NCBI RefSeq assembly: GCF_007671655.1
Contig: NZ_VCGX01000001.1
Location: 1,180,470-1,244,469, forward strand
Length of the DNA: 64,000 bases
Reading direction: 5' to 3'
From: Marinobacter piscis
GTDB taxonomy: Bacteria > Pseudomonadota > Gammaproteobacteria > Pseudomonadales > Oleiphilaceae
This document shows positions 15,783 to 25,041 of this stretch, one piece after another (position 1 is the stretch's first letter; each line of letters begins with the position of its first letter). The notes beneath the pieces were generated by a model that saw only the letters and a list, made by a program, of their open reading frames with translations, made no database searches and was not told the origin of the DNA. The translations under genes were made by a program, and so were the position numbers.

Positions 15783-17116
15783 CTGACGAATCCCCACGAA
15801 TATGTTGCTACTCGCCGCATAGGCTCTGCTCCCTGACTTCCTCGCGAAGTCGTGCTCGGAGGGTTGTCCAAGCAGGCCAAGGCACGGCGTCGGGTTGATG
15901 ACGACGAAGACATTCCAAGCCCAGGCGCCACACGGAAAGCACGCTCCGGTGCCGGATACTGTTGCTCTGATAGCGCCGCTGTTGCCCCCGGGCTCGGACA
16001 TCCAGGCCGGCCACCATCATGGCCACGTTCGCCAACATGGCGATCAGCAGCAGGACCTCGATGCGCTTGCCCTGGCGAGACTGATGCATGCCGAAGCCCA
16101 GCCCGAACAAGGGACTTTTGACATCGCGGAACCCTTCCTCAATCTGCATGCGCTGTCGGTAGATCGTTACCACTTTATTCGCCAGCGTTGAGCGGTCCGG
16201 CAGATTGCTGACCAGCACCCAGGGCTCCTGCTGACGCCGGGCGATCGTCCGGCTGCCGCCGTCCCGAGAGATCCGGCCTTGTTTATTGCGATGCTTACGT
16301 CCCCGTGGCGGTCGATAATAGAGCACCATCTGAGCGCGGAACGGATGGTTTTCGGCGATCCGGACGGAGCCCCACGCCTGCGGTTCCGATGTCGCGTGTT
16401 GAAACAGGGTCTTCACGGGTTGCGATGCTTCTCCTGACGCCTGGTAACGGGCGGGCTGACGGACCCGTCCAACGATATACAAGCCGCGCGCTTCAACGGC
16501 CCGAAACCACGGGTTACGAATGCCGGCATCGGTAACCAGGATCGGCGTGGCCTTGTCGGGCAGGATCCTTGCCAGCGCATCCAGCAGATAGGCTTCACAG
16601 TATGGGCATCCTTCCTTGTGATGAACCTTCTCGAAGATGGGCAGCGATCGCCCGGCGAAGGGCACCGCCGCACGCAGCAGGAAATGCCTGCCGCGGTCAT
16701 CAATCGGCGACCAGTCCACCAGAATCAGTGGGCGCGTTGTATGGCCGATCAGCAGCGAGGCCATGAGCCAATAGAACAGCGGTCGTTCCTGATGAAGGTG
16801 AGGGTTGCCTAATAGTCGATCGACTCGTTTGATGGCGTGCTTGGCATCCGTCGAGCTCGGCAACGCACGGCCAATGGCCGTTAATCCCAGACGTCGCTCG
16901 CCCAGCAGAGCGCCAACGGTATCGAGGACGGTCTGTAGCCGCTTGGCATGGATCACGGAGAGTGAAGACGTCAGCAAGTTATGCAAGAATCGAGGGGCCT
17001 GCATGGGTCTCCTTCGCATGTTGTTGTGTGTCGTAACTCACAACATGCATGACTCATGCAGGCTTTTTCAATCCTATCATGCTGATTTTATTACCCATTT
17101 CATGGGGATTCCTCAG
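15783..17116 (-). mobile_element. IS4-family (IS10-like) insertion sequence, copy 1
   Basis: A 1334-bp element whose ends are imperfect inverted repeats: CTGACGAATCCCCACGAA on the left and CTGAGGAATCCCCATGAA on the right when read inward, 16 of 18 identical. The only other copy in the window is at 25360-26693, same length and orientation. By eye the two differ at just seven positions, all within 16424-16566. Confidence 0.93.
15808..17004 (-). CDS. IS4-family transposase, copy 1 (four substitutions at conserved sites)
   Basis: A 398-residue DDE transposase close to the IS10 group. It has the first Asp in LVDWSPIDDRG, the second in VTDAG, and the Y-x2-R-x3-E-x6-K signature (YRQRMQIEEGFRDVK). 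The start at 17004 is preferred over an ATG 15 nt upstream because AAGGAG lies just before it. Compared with copy 2 this protein has Phe to Ile twice (ILPDK, DAGI) and Trp to Leu and Trp to Ser (RGLYIV, EASQPV). IS10 transposase keeps aromatic residues at corresponding places. The catalytic triad is intact, but activity may be impaired. Confidence 0.92.
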   Translation of the reverse strand: MQAPRFLHNLLTSSLSVIHAKRLQTVLDTVGALLGERRLGLTAIGRALPSSTDAKHAIKRVDRLLGNPHLHQERPLFYWLMASLLIGHTTRPLILVDWSPIDDRGRHFLLRAAVPFAGRSLPIFEKVHHKEGCPYCEAYLLDALARILPDKATPILVTDAGIRNPWFRAVEARGLYIVGRVRQPARYQASGEASQPVKTLFQHATSEPQAWGSVRIAENHPFRAQMVLYYRPPRGRKHRNKQGRISRDGGSRTIARRQQEPWVLVSNLPDRSTLANKVVTIYRQRMQIEEGFRDVKSPLFGLGFGMHQSRQGKRIEVLLLIAMLANVAMMVAGLDVRARGQQRRYQSNSIRHRSVLSVWRLGLECLRRHQPDAVPWPAWTTLRARLREEVREQSLCGE

Positions 17117-17306
17117 GCGTTAACCGGTGCGTAAAACCGCCGCAGGAAAAGATAAACTCATAAATTTTATTGAATATCATGCTGATATATATATGGGTTT
17201 TTAAGTTTATGGGGTTTATAGGAACTGGCGGAGCAGGTTAGCAAAAATCCGCGTAAACCCTCGCCCAATGTGGGCGGGAATACAAAGCACGGCGGGAATT
17301 TGAGCT
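17117..17306. other. Left-end remnant region of an IS605-type element
   Basis: AT-rich segment between IS copy 1 and the TnpB remnant. It has a small hairpin CGCCCA-ATG-TGGGCG near 17263-17277, in the position where IS200/IS605 elements carry leader or left-end structure. No gene is visible. The region that should encode the TnpB N-terminal half is missing. Confidence 0.4.
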
Positions 17307-17870
17307 GTGTATCGGTGTACTCAGGGTAAGCTGAAAAGCATGACCTTGTCGCGCACCGTCACCGGCAAGCACTACGCCGCGCTGCTGTTTGAAACGGGGC
17401 AGGACGCGCCGGAACGTCTGCAAGACCTCGACGCCTCAAGCGTCGTCGGCCTCGACATGGGCTTGTCGCATCTTGCCATTGACTCAAGCGGTCGCAAGAC
17501 TGCCAATCCGCGTTTTCTCAAGCAGGCGCAGAAAAACCTCAAGAGAAAACAGCAAGTCAAGAACATGATGAAAAATGCCAGGCTCGCCAGACACATTGGC
17601 GATGCGTCCTGGCATGCCTTGATCGCCAAGTTGGCCTACAAAGCAGAGGAAAAGGGAAAGCATCTGGTCAAACTTGACCCGCGGTTCCCCAGCTCCAAAA
17701 CCTGCCATGCATGCCATCACAAGATGGATGCCATGCTGCTAAACGTCCGGTTGTGGGCGTGCCCCGCCTGCCATACACGCCACGACCGGGACATCAACGC
17801 GGCGCTGAACATCAAGCATCAAGGCATCGTGCAGTTAAAGGCGGCAGGGCTGTCCGTTTCTGTCCAATGA
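17307..17870 (+). pseudogene. tnpB: TnpB (IS200/IS605 OrfB) remnant with two deletions
   Basis: A 187-residue remainder of an RNA-guided TnpB nuclease, normally near 400 residues. The N-terminal half is absent: recognisable sequence starts at GKLKSMTLSRTVTGKHYAALLF. The RuvC-I Asp (VVGLDMGLSHLA), the zinc-finger cysteines (SSKTCHACH..WACPACHTRH) and the RuvC-III Asp (DRDINAALNI) remain. The text jumps from NLKRKQQ to VKNMMKNARLARHIGDASW, so the roughly 50-60 residues that hold the RuvC-II Glu are deleted in frame. It should be catalytically dead. No TnpA transposase is present. It lies inside the composite transposon. Confidence 0.88.
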
Positions 17871-17920
17871 GGCTCGCGTAAAGCCGGCGTACTGTCGGTA
17901 GCAGCCGTTGAAGTGGGAAG

Positions 17921-17954
17921 CCCCGTCCGTGGCGCATTAGCGCGTCGGGCGGGG
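17921..17954 (+). repeat. IS200/IS605 right-end palindrome
   Basis: Imperfect palindrome: CCCCGTCCG (17921-17929) pairs with CGGGCGGGG (17946-17954) and encloses an inner GCGC-ATTA-GCGC stem. It lies 50 nt past the TnpB remnant stop, where IS605 right ends and the TnpB guide-RNA scaffold normally lie. Confidence 0.7.
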
Positions 17955-17959
17955 AGCAG

Positions 17960-18160
17960 TCACGCGACTACATAGTGTTCGGGATCATAGCCACTGGCCG
18001 TCGTGCTGCGGCGCAGTGCACAGCTAATCGTGCTGCTGTGGAGCCCCAGTTTCCTGGCGATCTGTCGCTGGCCCCCGCCCAAGTCATGATGGGCGTAAAT
18101 CTGGTATCGTTGTGTCTGGGTCAGTTGTTGGTTCTCATGCTCTGCTTCACTTTGGTCGGT
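17960..18160 (-). pseudogene. IS30-family transposase N-terminal remnant
   Basis: Read on the minus strand from about 18160, this segment encodes QLTQTQRYQIYAHHDLGGGQ, then RQIARKLGLHSSTISCALRR and GYDPEHYV, and hits TGA at 17962-17960. This is the N-terminal helix-turn-helix of IS30-family transposases. The catalytic part is gone, cut at the IS605 right end. A 90-codon frame on the opposite strand here has no coding character. Confidence 0.8.
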
Positions 18161-18270
18161 AAAGCAGGGAGGGTACCGGTGCTGATCCTTCTGCCTCTAC
18201 TGTGTTGGCCCAAGTGTAGCAATTATTCCATGAAATCAGGACACTGAGGGAATCATCAAGGAGTTAAAAA

Positions 18271-18312
18271 ATGAAACGCCGTGACTACGCGATTGCCGGG
18301 GGTGCGGTATGA
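18271..18312 (+). CDS. Short leader ORF overlapping the betT start
   Basis: A 13-codon ORF (MKRRDYAIAGGAV) with AAGGAG seven nt before its ATG. Its TGA overlaps the betT start in an ATGA junction, so ribosomes finishing it would be placed on betT. The strong ribosome site belongs to this ORF, not to betT. It may be a coupling leader or the relic of a truncated gene; MKRRDY resembles the start of Tat-type signal peptides. Confidence 0.5.
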   Translation: MKRRDYAIAGGAV

Positions 18313-20369
18313 GCATCGAGACCGCAGATCCCGAACGACCTTCGGAGCATTCAGACAAGGCGATTCTTCCCCCGGTCAACTGGCCCGTGTTCATCTGGGC
18401 CGCTATCGGGTCAATAGCGATCACCCTGTGGGCGCTTATCACTCCCGAGTCCGCTCAGCAAACGCTGGGTGCTGTGGTGGGGTGGGCCTCGGGCTGGTTT
18501 GGGTGGTTCTACGTCCTGCTTGCCGGCGGGGTGCTCACCTTTGTGATCTATCTCGCCTTTTCGCGTTTTGGCAACACCAAACTTGGGCCGGAAAACTCCA
18601 GGCCCGAGTTCTCAACCCTCGCTTGGGCGTCCATGTTGTTTGCCGCCGGCATCGGTACCGACCTGATGTTCTTTGCCGTCGCCGAACCCGTCACCCAGTA
18701 CCTGCATCCGCCTTCGGGTGCAGCAGAAACCGTTGACGCTGCCCGGCAAGCAACCGTATGGACATTGTTCCACTACGGCCTCTCCGGATGGGGTATGTAT
18801 GCGCTGATGGGGATGGCCCTGGCGTACTTCGCCTATCGAATGAAGCTTCCCCTCGCCGTGCGCTCCGCGCTGGCCCCGGTCTTCGGTAAGCGCATTCACG
18901 GCCCCTTGGGCGACACCGTGGACTTTGCCGCACTTCTGGGCACGATCTTCGGCGTGGCCACCTCGCTGGGGATCGGCGTGGTGATGGTCAACGTGGGGCT
19001 CGCCACCGTACTGGGAGTGCCGGTGAGCACCGCTACCCAGGTGGCGATTGTCATCATGGGCGTGGGCGTGGCCATTCTCTCGGCGGTATCAGGGGTCGAT
19101 AAAGGTATCAAGTTCCTGTCGCTGCTGAACGTGTTCTCCGCCATCGGTCTGAGCCTGTGGATCCTCATCACGGGGAAAACCCAATACCTGTTGGATGGCC
19201 TAGTGCTGAACATCGGGGATTTCGTCAACATGTTCCCCGACATGGTCCTGCAGACCTTTGCCTTCGAGGAGACCGGCAGCTGGATGAGCGACTGGACCCT
19301 GTTCTTCTGGGCCTGGTGGGTCGCGTGGGCGTCTTTCGTTGGCATGTTCCTTGCCCGAATCTCTCGCGGGCGCACGATTCGCCAGTTCGTCATCGGCACG
19401 CTGACAATCCCGTTTGCGTACATCCTCATGTGGATCTCCATTTATGGCAACTCGGCGCTGGATATTATCCGCAGCGGGGACGCCGAATTCGGTGTCCAGA
19501 CCGTTCTCAACCCCGAGAGCGGCTTTTACGAACTGCTCTCGCACTACCCGGCGTTCATGTTCATCGCCGGGCTGGCGACGCTGACCGCGCTGCTGTTCTA
19601 CGTCACCAGCGCCGACTCCGCCGCGCTGGTCATGGCGAACCTATCCTCGCGCCTACCGACGCCCCAACACGATGGACGGGCCGCGCTGCGGATCTTCTGG
19701 GCGATCACCACTGGTGCGCTTACCATCGCCATGCTCATCGTGGGCGGGATCGGCGCCTTGCAAAGCGCCACGGTCATCATGGGACTACCGTTCTCCTTCG
19801 TGATGATTCTGGTAATGGTCAGCCTGTACCGGTCGTTACGGGTAGAAGCCCGGCGCCTGGACAGTGGCAAGCAGGCCATGCCCCGTACGTTGTCAGGGCG
19901 CACCGCTCGTGGTGGAGAGATGCGCTGGCAGCAACGCCTGGGGCGGATGCTCACCTTCTCCAACGCGGGACGGGCACGGGAATTCGAAGAGAAGGTCCTG
20001 TTGCCCACCTTCGGTGAAATCGTCGATGAATTCAGCGAGCGTGGCATCACCGCGAAGTGTGACAAGTACGTCGACGAGGAAGGTGACAGCTGCATCGAAC
20101 TTGAGATTGACCCCTCATCCGAGCACCCCTTCCGCTACCAGGTGTTTCGCAAGGAAGCACCGATACCGCATTTTGGCGGGCGTCCGACCCAGGTGGCAGA
20201 CAAATTCGTGCGCATGGAGGTCTACCTCGACGTCGCCGATGCGCAAGGCTACGACATCATGGGCTACACCAGAGAGCAACTGCTGGATAACGTGCTGGAT
20301 CAATACGAACGCCACCTGGAGTTTCTGCAGATGCAGGAATTTGCGCTCACTGACCAAGAGGTAAACTGA
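18309..20369 (+). CDS. betT: BetT, BCCT-family choline transporter
   Basis: A 686-residue inner-membrane transporter of the betaine/choline/carnitine family, importing choline by coupling to a proton or sodium gradient. It has twelve predicted hydrophobic segments between about residues 20 and 510, the BCCT signature WWVAWASFVGMFLARISRGRTIRQF around residue 340, and GLSGWGMYALMGMALAYFAYR near residue 160. A long hydrophilic C-terminal domain (about 170 residues) is of the type that gives osmotic control to BetT. Translation is probably coupled to a 13-codon leader ORF. A strong terminator follows, so it is transcribed separately from betBA. It sits in the composite transposon. Confidence 0.92.
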   Translation: MSIETADPERPSEHSDKAILPPVNWPVFIWAAIGSIAITLWALITPESAQQTLGAVVGWASGWFGWFYVLLAGGVLTFVIYLAFSRFGNTKLGPENSRPEFSTLAWASMLFAAGIGTDLMFFAVAEPVTQYLHPPSGAAETVDAARQATVWTLFHYGLSGWGMYALMGMALAYFAYRMKLPLAVRSALAPVFGKRIHGPLGDTVDFAALLGTIFGVATSLGIGVVMVNVGLATVLGVPVSTATQVAIVIMGVGVAILSAVSGVDKGIKFLSLLNVFSAIGLSLWILITGKTQYLLDGLVLNIGDFVNMFPDMVLQTFAFEETGSWMSDWTLFFWAWWVAWASFVGMFLARISRGRTIRQFVIGTLTIPFAYILMWISIYGNSALDIIRSGDAEFGVQTVLNPESGFYELLSHYPAFMFIAGLATLTALLFYVTSADSAALVMANLSSRLPTPQHDGRAALRIFWAITTGALTIAMLIVGGIGALQSATVIMGLPFSFVMILVMVSLYRSLRVEARRLDSGKQAMPRTLSGRTARGGEMRWQQRLGRMLTFSNAGRAREFEEKVLLPTFGEIVDEFSERGITAKCDKYVDEEGDSCIELEIDPSSEHPFRYQVFRKEAPIPHFGGRPTQVADKFVRMEVYLDVADAQGYDIMGYTREQLLDNVLDQYERHLEFLQMQEFALTDQEVN

Positions 20370-20409
20370 CGCAAACGCGTGCAAGTGAACGTACCCGGGG
20401 TGCCCGGTA

Positions 20410-20438
20410 CAGGGAGGCCAGTAGGCCTCCCTGTTTTT
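20410..20438 (+). terminator. Rho-independent terminator of betT
   Basis: Perfect 10-bp stem CAGGGAGGCC/GGCCTCCCTG with loop AGTA (20410-20433), followed by TTTTTATT. It lies 40 nt past the betT stop. Confidence 0.95.
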
Positions 20439-20439
20439 A

Positions 20440-20787
20440 TTGTGCGCCAGGAATGGCGCGTAGCACCGGCAGGTGCTGTTCCTGAGGGTTGTGTCTCGGG
20501 AAGTACGCTCGCCTCGAGGTGCACCCCCAACGACGGCGGCTAGGCCTATGATGTGATGGGCTCACCGGTGCATAACTGATCCACAACTGTCTCGACCAGT
20601 ACGAGTGGCCCTTGATGTTTCCCCGCCCCAGGCTGAATGGTACGCTTAGGATACAACGCGCCAAGCGTTTGGTCTGCGGCTATCTGGAAGATCAGCTAAG
20701 GTCACAGTCAATAGGGCTGGTACCAAACAGCACGCCTGAACGACGACGCACAAAGGTTTCTCACACCGGTTTCAGCAGGAGTATCGC
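20440..20787 (+). promoter_or_regulatory. betB upstream region, no gene
   Basis: A 348-nt stretch between the betT terminator and betB that must hold the betBA promoter. I see no convincing -35/-10 pair and no BetI-type operator (TTGATTGAACGTTCAA-like), which fits the absence of betI in the window. GCAGGAG lies 6 nt before the betB ATG. Confidence 0.4.
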
Positions 20788-22266
20788 ATGACTACCTTGA
20801 CAACCCAGCAACTCTACATAGATGGCAGCCGAGTGAACGCCACCTCCGACGAGACCTTCGATACTATTAACCCAGCGAATGGCTCGGTGCTCGCCAGCGT
20901 ACAGCAGGCGTCTCAGGAGGACATCGATCGGGCTGTTGCCTCTGCCCGGGAAGGTCAGAGGGCTTGGGCCGCGATGAGCGGTATGCAGCGTAGCCGAATC
21001 CTCCTGCGTGCCGTGGCGCTGCTGCGTGAGTACAACGATGAGATCGCCCATCTGGAAACTCTGGATACTGGCAAACCCATCAGCGAAACTCAGAGCGTCG
21101 ACATTGTTACCGGCGCCGATTCGCTGGAGTATTATGCTGGCCTCGCCCCGGCTATCGAGGGCAAGCAGATCCCGCTTCGTGAGGATTCCTTCGTCTACAC
21201 CCGCCGCGAACCACTGGGAGTGGTCGGCGCCATCGGCGCCTGGAACTATCCTATCCAGATCGCCTGCTGGAAAAGCGCCCCGGCCCTGGCCGCTGGCAAT
21301 GCCGTGGTGTTCAAGCCCAGCGAGGTTACGCCGCTGACCACCCTCAAGCTCGCCGAGATATTTACGGAAGCGGGACTGCCAGACGGCGTATTCAATGTGG
21401 TTCAAGGCGACGGCCGCGTTGGCGAGATGCTCACCCAGCATGCGGATATCGACAAGATTACCTTCACCGGTGAGGCAGGAACCGGCAAGAAAGTCATGGC
21501 CGCCGCCGCCGGCTCAACTCTCAAGGAAGTGACCATGGAACTTGGCGGCAAGTCGCCACTGATCGTTTTCGACGATGCGGATCTCGAGCGTGCCGCTGAC
21601 GCGGCGATGATGGCCAATTTCTATTCCAGCGGTCAGGTATGTACTAACGGCACTCGGGTCTTTGTACAGCGTTCCGTGAAGGATGCCTTTGAGGACAAGA
21701 TTGTTGAGCGCGTCAAGCGCATCAAAACTGGCGACCCCCTCGACCCCGGAGTCAATTTCGGCCCCCTGGTCAGCTTTGAACATCTCGAGAAGGTGATGTC
21801 CTACCTCGAACTCGGGCCGCAGGAAGGCGCACGCCTGCTCGCTGGGGGCAATCGCATGACTGGTGGTTCCGATTACAACTACACCAAAGGTGCCTGGGCG
21901 GAGGCCACGGTCTTCACGGATTGCACGGATGACATGCGCATCGTACGCGAAGAGATCTTCGGCCCGGTGATGGCGATCCTGGCCTTCGATGACGAAGAGG
22001 AAGTCATTCGCCGCGCCAACGCTACCCGTTACGGCTTGGCTGCCGGCTTATTCAGTGAAGGATTGAACCGGGCTCACCGGGTGATTCAGCGTCTCGAGGC
22101 GGGCATTTGCTGGGTCAATACCTGGGGGGATTCGCCGGCGGAGATGCCTGTGGGCGGCTACAAAGAGTCGGGTATCGGGCGCGAGAACGGTCTTTCGTCC
22201 CTCGATCAGTATACCCAGATCAAGTCTGTTCAGGTCGAGATGGGCCCTTTCCCAGCGGTTTTCTGA
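20788..22266 (+). CDS. betB: BetB, betaine aldehyde dehydrogenase
   Basis: A 492-residue NAD(P)-dependent aldehyde dehydrogenase that oxidises betaine aldehyde to glycine betaine, the second step of osmoprotectant synthesis from choline. It shows the cofactor-binding region ([25 protein letters not shown], with [10 protein letters not shown]), catalytic Glu251 ([10 protein letters not shown]) and catalytic Cys285 ([11 protein letters not shown]), matching E. coli positions 252 and 286. Length equals the family. It lies 95 nt upstream of betA in the same direction, almost certainly one operon. No betI repressor accompanies it. Confidence 0.96.
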   Translation: MTTLTTQQLYIDGSRVNATSDETFDTINPANGSVLASVQQASQEDIDRAVASAREGQRAWAAMSGMQRSRILLRAVALLREYNDEIAHLETLDTGKPISETQSVDIVTGADSLEYYAGLAPAIEGKQIPLREDSFVYTRREPLGVVGAIGAWNYPIQIACWKSAPALAAGNAVVFKPSEVTPLTTLKLAEIFTEAGLPDGVFNVVQGDGRVGEMLTQHADIDKITFTGEAGTGKKVMAAAAGSTLKEVTMELGGKSPLIVFDDADLERAADAAMMANFYSSGQVCTNGTRVFVQRSVKDAFEDKIVERVKRIKTGDPLDPGVNFGPLVSFEHLEKVMSYLELGPQEGARLLAGGNRMTGGSDYNYTKGAWAEATVFTDCTDDMRIVREEIFGPVMAILAFDDEEEVIRRANATRYGLAAGLFSEGLNRAHRVIQRLEAGICWVNTWGDSPAEMPVGGYKESGIGRENGLSSLDQYTQIKSVQVEMGPFPAVF

Positions 22267-22361
22267 TCGCTTCAGGGGGTATAGTGACAGACGATTGGGA
22301 CTTTATCCCTTAAAGAAACAGCTGTTTTTCACGTTAACACCAGGTAAAAAAAGAGTAGGTT

Positions 22362-24035
22362 ATGACGCAGACTCGTGAGTTCGACTACATCATTATCGGC
22401 GCCGGCTCGGCGGGTAACGTGCTCGCCACACGCCTGACTGAGGACCCCGAGGTGCAAGTATTGCTGCTGGAGGCTGGCGGGCCGGACTATCGTTTCGACT
22501 TTCGTACCCAGATGCCCGCCGCCCTGGCCTACCCGTTACAAGGCAAGCGCTACAACTGGGCCTTTGAAACGGACCCGGAACCTTATATGAACAACCGGCG
22601 CATGGAGTGTGGGCGCGGCAAGGGGCTGGGCGGCTCATCCCTGATCAACGGCATGTGCTATCTGCGCGGCAATGCCCTGGATTACGATCGCTGGGCCGAG
22701 ATACCGGGGCTCGAGGATTGGAATTATCTTGAATGCCTGCCTTATTTCAAGAAGTGGGAGACTCGAGATATCGGCCCCAATGAATACCACGGCGGAGATG
22801 GGCCGATCCACGTCACCACGCCCAAGGCAGACAACAATGAACTCTACGATACCTTCATGCGGGCAGGTGTTGAGGCGGGCTTCCCGGCAACCGAGGACGT
22901 CAACGGCTATCAGCAGGAAGGCTTCGGTCCCATGGATCGTTTCGTCACCCCCAAAGGGCGCCGCTCCTCTACTGCCCGGGGCTATCTGGATATCGCCAAA
23001 CAACGCGCCAACCTGACTATTGAGACTCATGCGCTGACCGATCGTATTCTCTTCGAGGGCAAGCGTGCCGTAGGGGTCAGCTATTCACGCAAGGGGGAGC
23101 AGCAGGAGGTGCGGGTCCGCCGCGAGGTATTGCTCTGTGGTGGTGCCATCGCCTCGCCACAGATCCTGCTGCGCTCCGGGGTCGGCAACCCGGAGCACCT
23201 CAAAGAGTTCGATATCCCGGTGGTACATGAACTGCCCGGCGTGGGAGAAAACCTTCAGGACCATCTGGAAATGTATATCCAGTACGAGTGCAAGCAGCCC
23301 ATCTCGCTGTATCCGGCGCTCAAGTGGTGGAACCAGCCGAAAATCGGCGCCGAATGGCTATTTTTCGGCAAGGGCGTCGGAGCAAGCAATCAATTCGAAG
23401 CCGCCGGTTTTATCCGCACCAACGACGAGGAAGAGTGGCCCAACCTGCAATACCATTTCCTGCCGATTGCCATTAGTTACAACGGCAAAAGCGCGGTCCA
23501 GGCCCACGGCTTCCAGGCCCATGTAGGCTCCATGCGCTCGATGAGTCGAGGGCGCATACGCCTGACCTCTCGCGATCCCAGCGCGGCACCGAGTATCCTG
23601 TTTAATTACATGTCCAAGGAAAAGGACTGGCAGGAGTTTCGCGACGCTATCCGCATCACTCGTGAGATCATCGCCCAGCCGGCATTTGACCCGTATCGCG
23701 GCCGTGAAATCGCCCCGGGCCCGGACATAAAAACCGACGCGGAACTCGACGAATTCGTTCGCCAGAATGCTGAAACCGCCTACCATCCTTGCGGCACCTG
23801 CAAGATGGGTAATGATGCCATGGCGGTGGTGGACGGTGCCGGGCGTGTGCATGGCCTCGAAGGTCTGCGAGTAATCGATGCCTCGATCATGCCGATAATT
23901 ACCACGGGCAACCTTAATGCCCCGACGATCATGATCGCCGAGAAGATGGCGGATAAAGTGCGCGGCCGAGACCCGCTACCCAAGGCGGACGTCCCCTATT
24001 ACGTGGCTAAGGATGCACCCGCCCGGCGCCAATAG
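22362..24035 (+). CDS. betA: BetA, choline dehydrogenase (GMC flavoprotein)
   Basis: A 557-residue membrane-associated FAD enzyme oxidising choline to betaine aldehyde with electrons passed to the respiratory chain. It has the N-terminal FAD-binding motif ([26 protein letters not shown]), the GMC signatures [20 protein letters not shown] and [16 protein letters not shown], and the C-terminal [10 protein letters not shown] with the likely active-site His475. With betT and betB it completes choline uptake and conversion to glycine betaine. The gene order betT-betB-betA without betI differs from the E. coli betIBA/betT arrangement. Confidence 0.96.
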   Translation: MTQTREFDYIIIGAGSAGNVLATRLTEDPEVQVLLLEAGGPDYRFDFRTQMPAALAYPLQGKRYNWAFETDPEPYMNNRRMECGRGKGLGGSSLINGMCYLRGNALDYDRWAEIPGLEDWNYLECLPYFKKWETRDIGPNEYHGGDGPIHVTTPKADNNELYDTFMRAGVEAGFPATEDVNGYQQEGFGPMDRFVTPKGRRSSTARGYLDIAKQRANLTIETHALTDRILFEGKRAVGVSYSRKGEQQEVRVRREVLLCGGAIASPQILLRSGVGNPEHLKEFDIPVVHELPGVGENLQDHLEMYIQYECKQPISLYPALKWWNQPKIGAEWLFFGKGVGASNQFEAAGFIRTNDEEEWPNLQYHFLPIAISYNGKSAVQAHGFQAHVGSMRSMSRGRIRLTSRDPSAAPSILFNYMSKEKDWQEFRDAIRITREIIAQPAFDPYRGREIAPGPDIKTDAELDEFVRQNAETAYHPCGTCKMGNDAMAVVDGAGRVHGLEGLRVIDASIMPIITTGNLNAPTIMIAEKMADKVRGRDPLPKADVPYYVAKDAPARRQ

Positions 24036-24125
24036 CTTTTTTTCATGCCGACCAACTTTCGCCCCTGTGCTCCGAGCCAGGACTTGTTGCTCGAAAATAA
24101 GCTTCTTTCGCGTAACCAAGGAAGT

Positions 24126-24586
24126 GAAGTGGACCCCAAAAATTAGACAGGTGCCTGGTGTCGGGGTCCGCATGATCAACTGTTACCTTGCAAACGGTGA
24201 CTGAGCTGACCCACGATCTGCTGCGCTAGTCGATCGTACCCGCCTATTGCCTTAACCGTCGCGCTTGGTGTAGCTCTCTTTCGTCGATGCTGCCGGGTAA
24301 CCGGCAGTCTGCAGCACCAGGCATTTTGCCATGATACGCGAGGGAGCGCAGGATGATGCGTTGATTATCACCCTGCCAGCCGACCATATACCTATGGCCA
24401 GTTACTCGCGCACGGAGGCAGCAGCGGCCGATAGCTATCAAGCTGGGCCAAGCTAGGGTAGCGATCGATCGCTGGATTCGATACTACAACGAAGAGCGGC
24501 CACATCAGTCTCTCGATTATGTGGCGCCACGGGCACACCCAGCATTAATAGCGTAGGGTGTGCAGAAACCAGGGGGTTATTACACA
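24126..24586 (+). pseudogene. IS3-family element remnant, internally deleted
   Basis: The left boundary shows an IS3-type terminal sequence (TGAAGTGGACCCC at 24125-24137). From 24470 to 24556 the plus strand encodes RWIRYYNEERPHQSLDYVAP and ends in TAG, the typical C-terminus of IS3-family OrfB with its final integrase-core motif. A GGGGGTTATTACACA-like right end follows. Most of orfAB is missing. What fills 24160-24460 I do not recognise. Confidence 0.72.
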
Positions 24587-24943
24587 GGCTGAGAGCTGGC
24601 CATTCAAAAGCAGATATCAATCTGCCGGGTGGCAGGCCGAAGCGCAGGGAAATGGCTACGGCTGGAATCATGTCACCATTTTTTTGTGTGACGATATCGC
24701 TTCCCGCAGAAAACAGTTTGGCCAAGGGTCAAAAGTGTCCGGAAACCGGACACACCCAAATCACATTATGTGCCAAGCTGTGTCCAGCCGTATGGTGAAG
24801 GGCGGCGCTAATCGGCGTTAAGTTGCTCGACGAAATAAGCCAAAATCGCAAGATATCGTAAGGTAAGTCTTTGATATTAATTGTTTTTGAGATTTTTTAG
24901 CTGTATATTTGGCCTATAGGCCTAGGCAAGAAAAATAGGATGT
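24587..24943. other. Unassigned spacer with one perfect palindrome
   Basis: 357 nt with no credible gene. It contains the inverted repeat at 24735-24753 and AT-rich DNA leading to the tRNA fragment. It may be the end of a genomic island, because it adjoins a tRNA 3' fragment of the kind left by tyrosine integrases. Confidence 0.4.
24735..24753. repeat. Perfect inverted repeat GTGTCCGG-AAA-CCGGACAC
   Basis: Eight-bp arms around AAA. It has the form of a dimeric operator but has no adjoining gene here, so its role is unknown. Confidence 0.6.
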
Positions 24944-24995
24944 GTCCGGCCTCCGAAGCCGAGGGTCGCAGGTTCGAATCCTGCTGGGCGCACCA
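24944..24995 (+). pseudogene. 3' fragment of a tRNA-Arg(CCG) gene, likely integration-site remnant
   Basis: The segment reads as the 3' two-thirds of a tRNA: anticodon arm CCGGC-CTCCGAA-GCCGA with anticodon CCG, variable region, T arm GCAGG-TTCGAAT-CCTGC, acceptor strand and encoded CCA. The D arm and the 5' acceptor strand are missing, so no tRNA can fold. Such fragments arise when integrases recombine within tRNA genes. It lies inside the composite transposon, so it was probably captured from a genomic-island end in another genome. Confidence 0.85.
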
Positions 24996-25003
24996 GACAA
25001 ATC

Positions 25004-25035
25004 AAGGCCTTACGCTAACGCGTAGGGCCTTTTTG
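25004..25035 (+). terminator. Terminator after the tRNA-Arg fragment
   Basis: A 12-bp stem AAGGCCTTACGC/GCGTAGGGCCTT with one wobble pair and loop TAAC, followed by TTTTG. It is a leftover terminator of the original tRNA gene. Confidence 0.85.
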
Positions 25036-25041
25036 TTTGCG

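Noticed and set aside
17975..18247. A 90-codon plus-strand reading frame with hydrophobic stretches
   Set aside because: The opposite strand encodes a clear IS30 transposase N-terminus here, and the plus-strand product resembles no family and has no ribosome site.
20440..20787. BetI operator upstream of betB
   Set aside because: No TTGATTGAACGTTCAA-like sequence was found and no betI gene is present.
24244..24441. A 65-codon minus-strand frame inside the IS3 remnant
   Set aside because: No recognisable domain and no ribosome site; it may be decayed transposase sequence, but I could not assign it.
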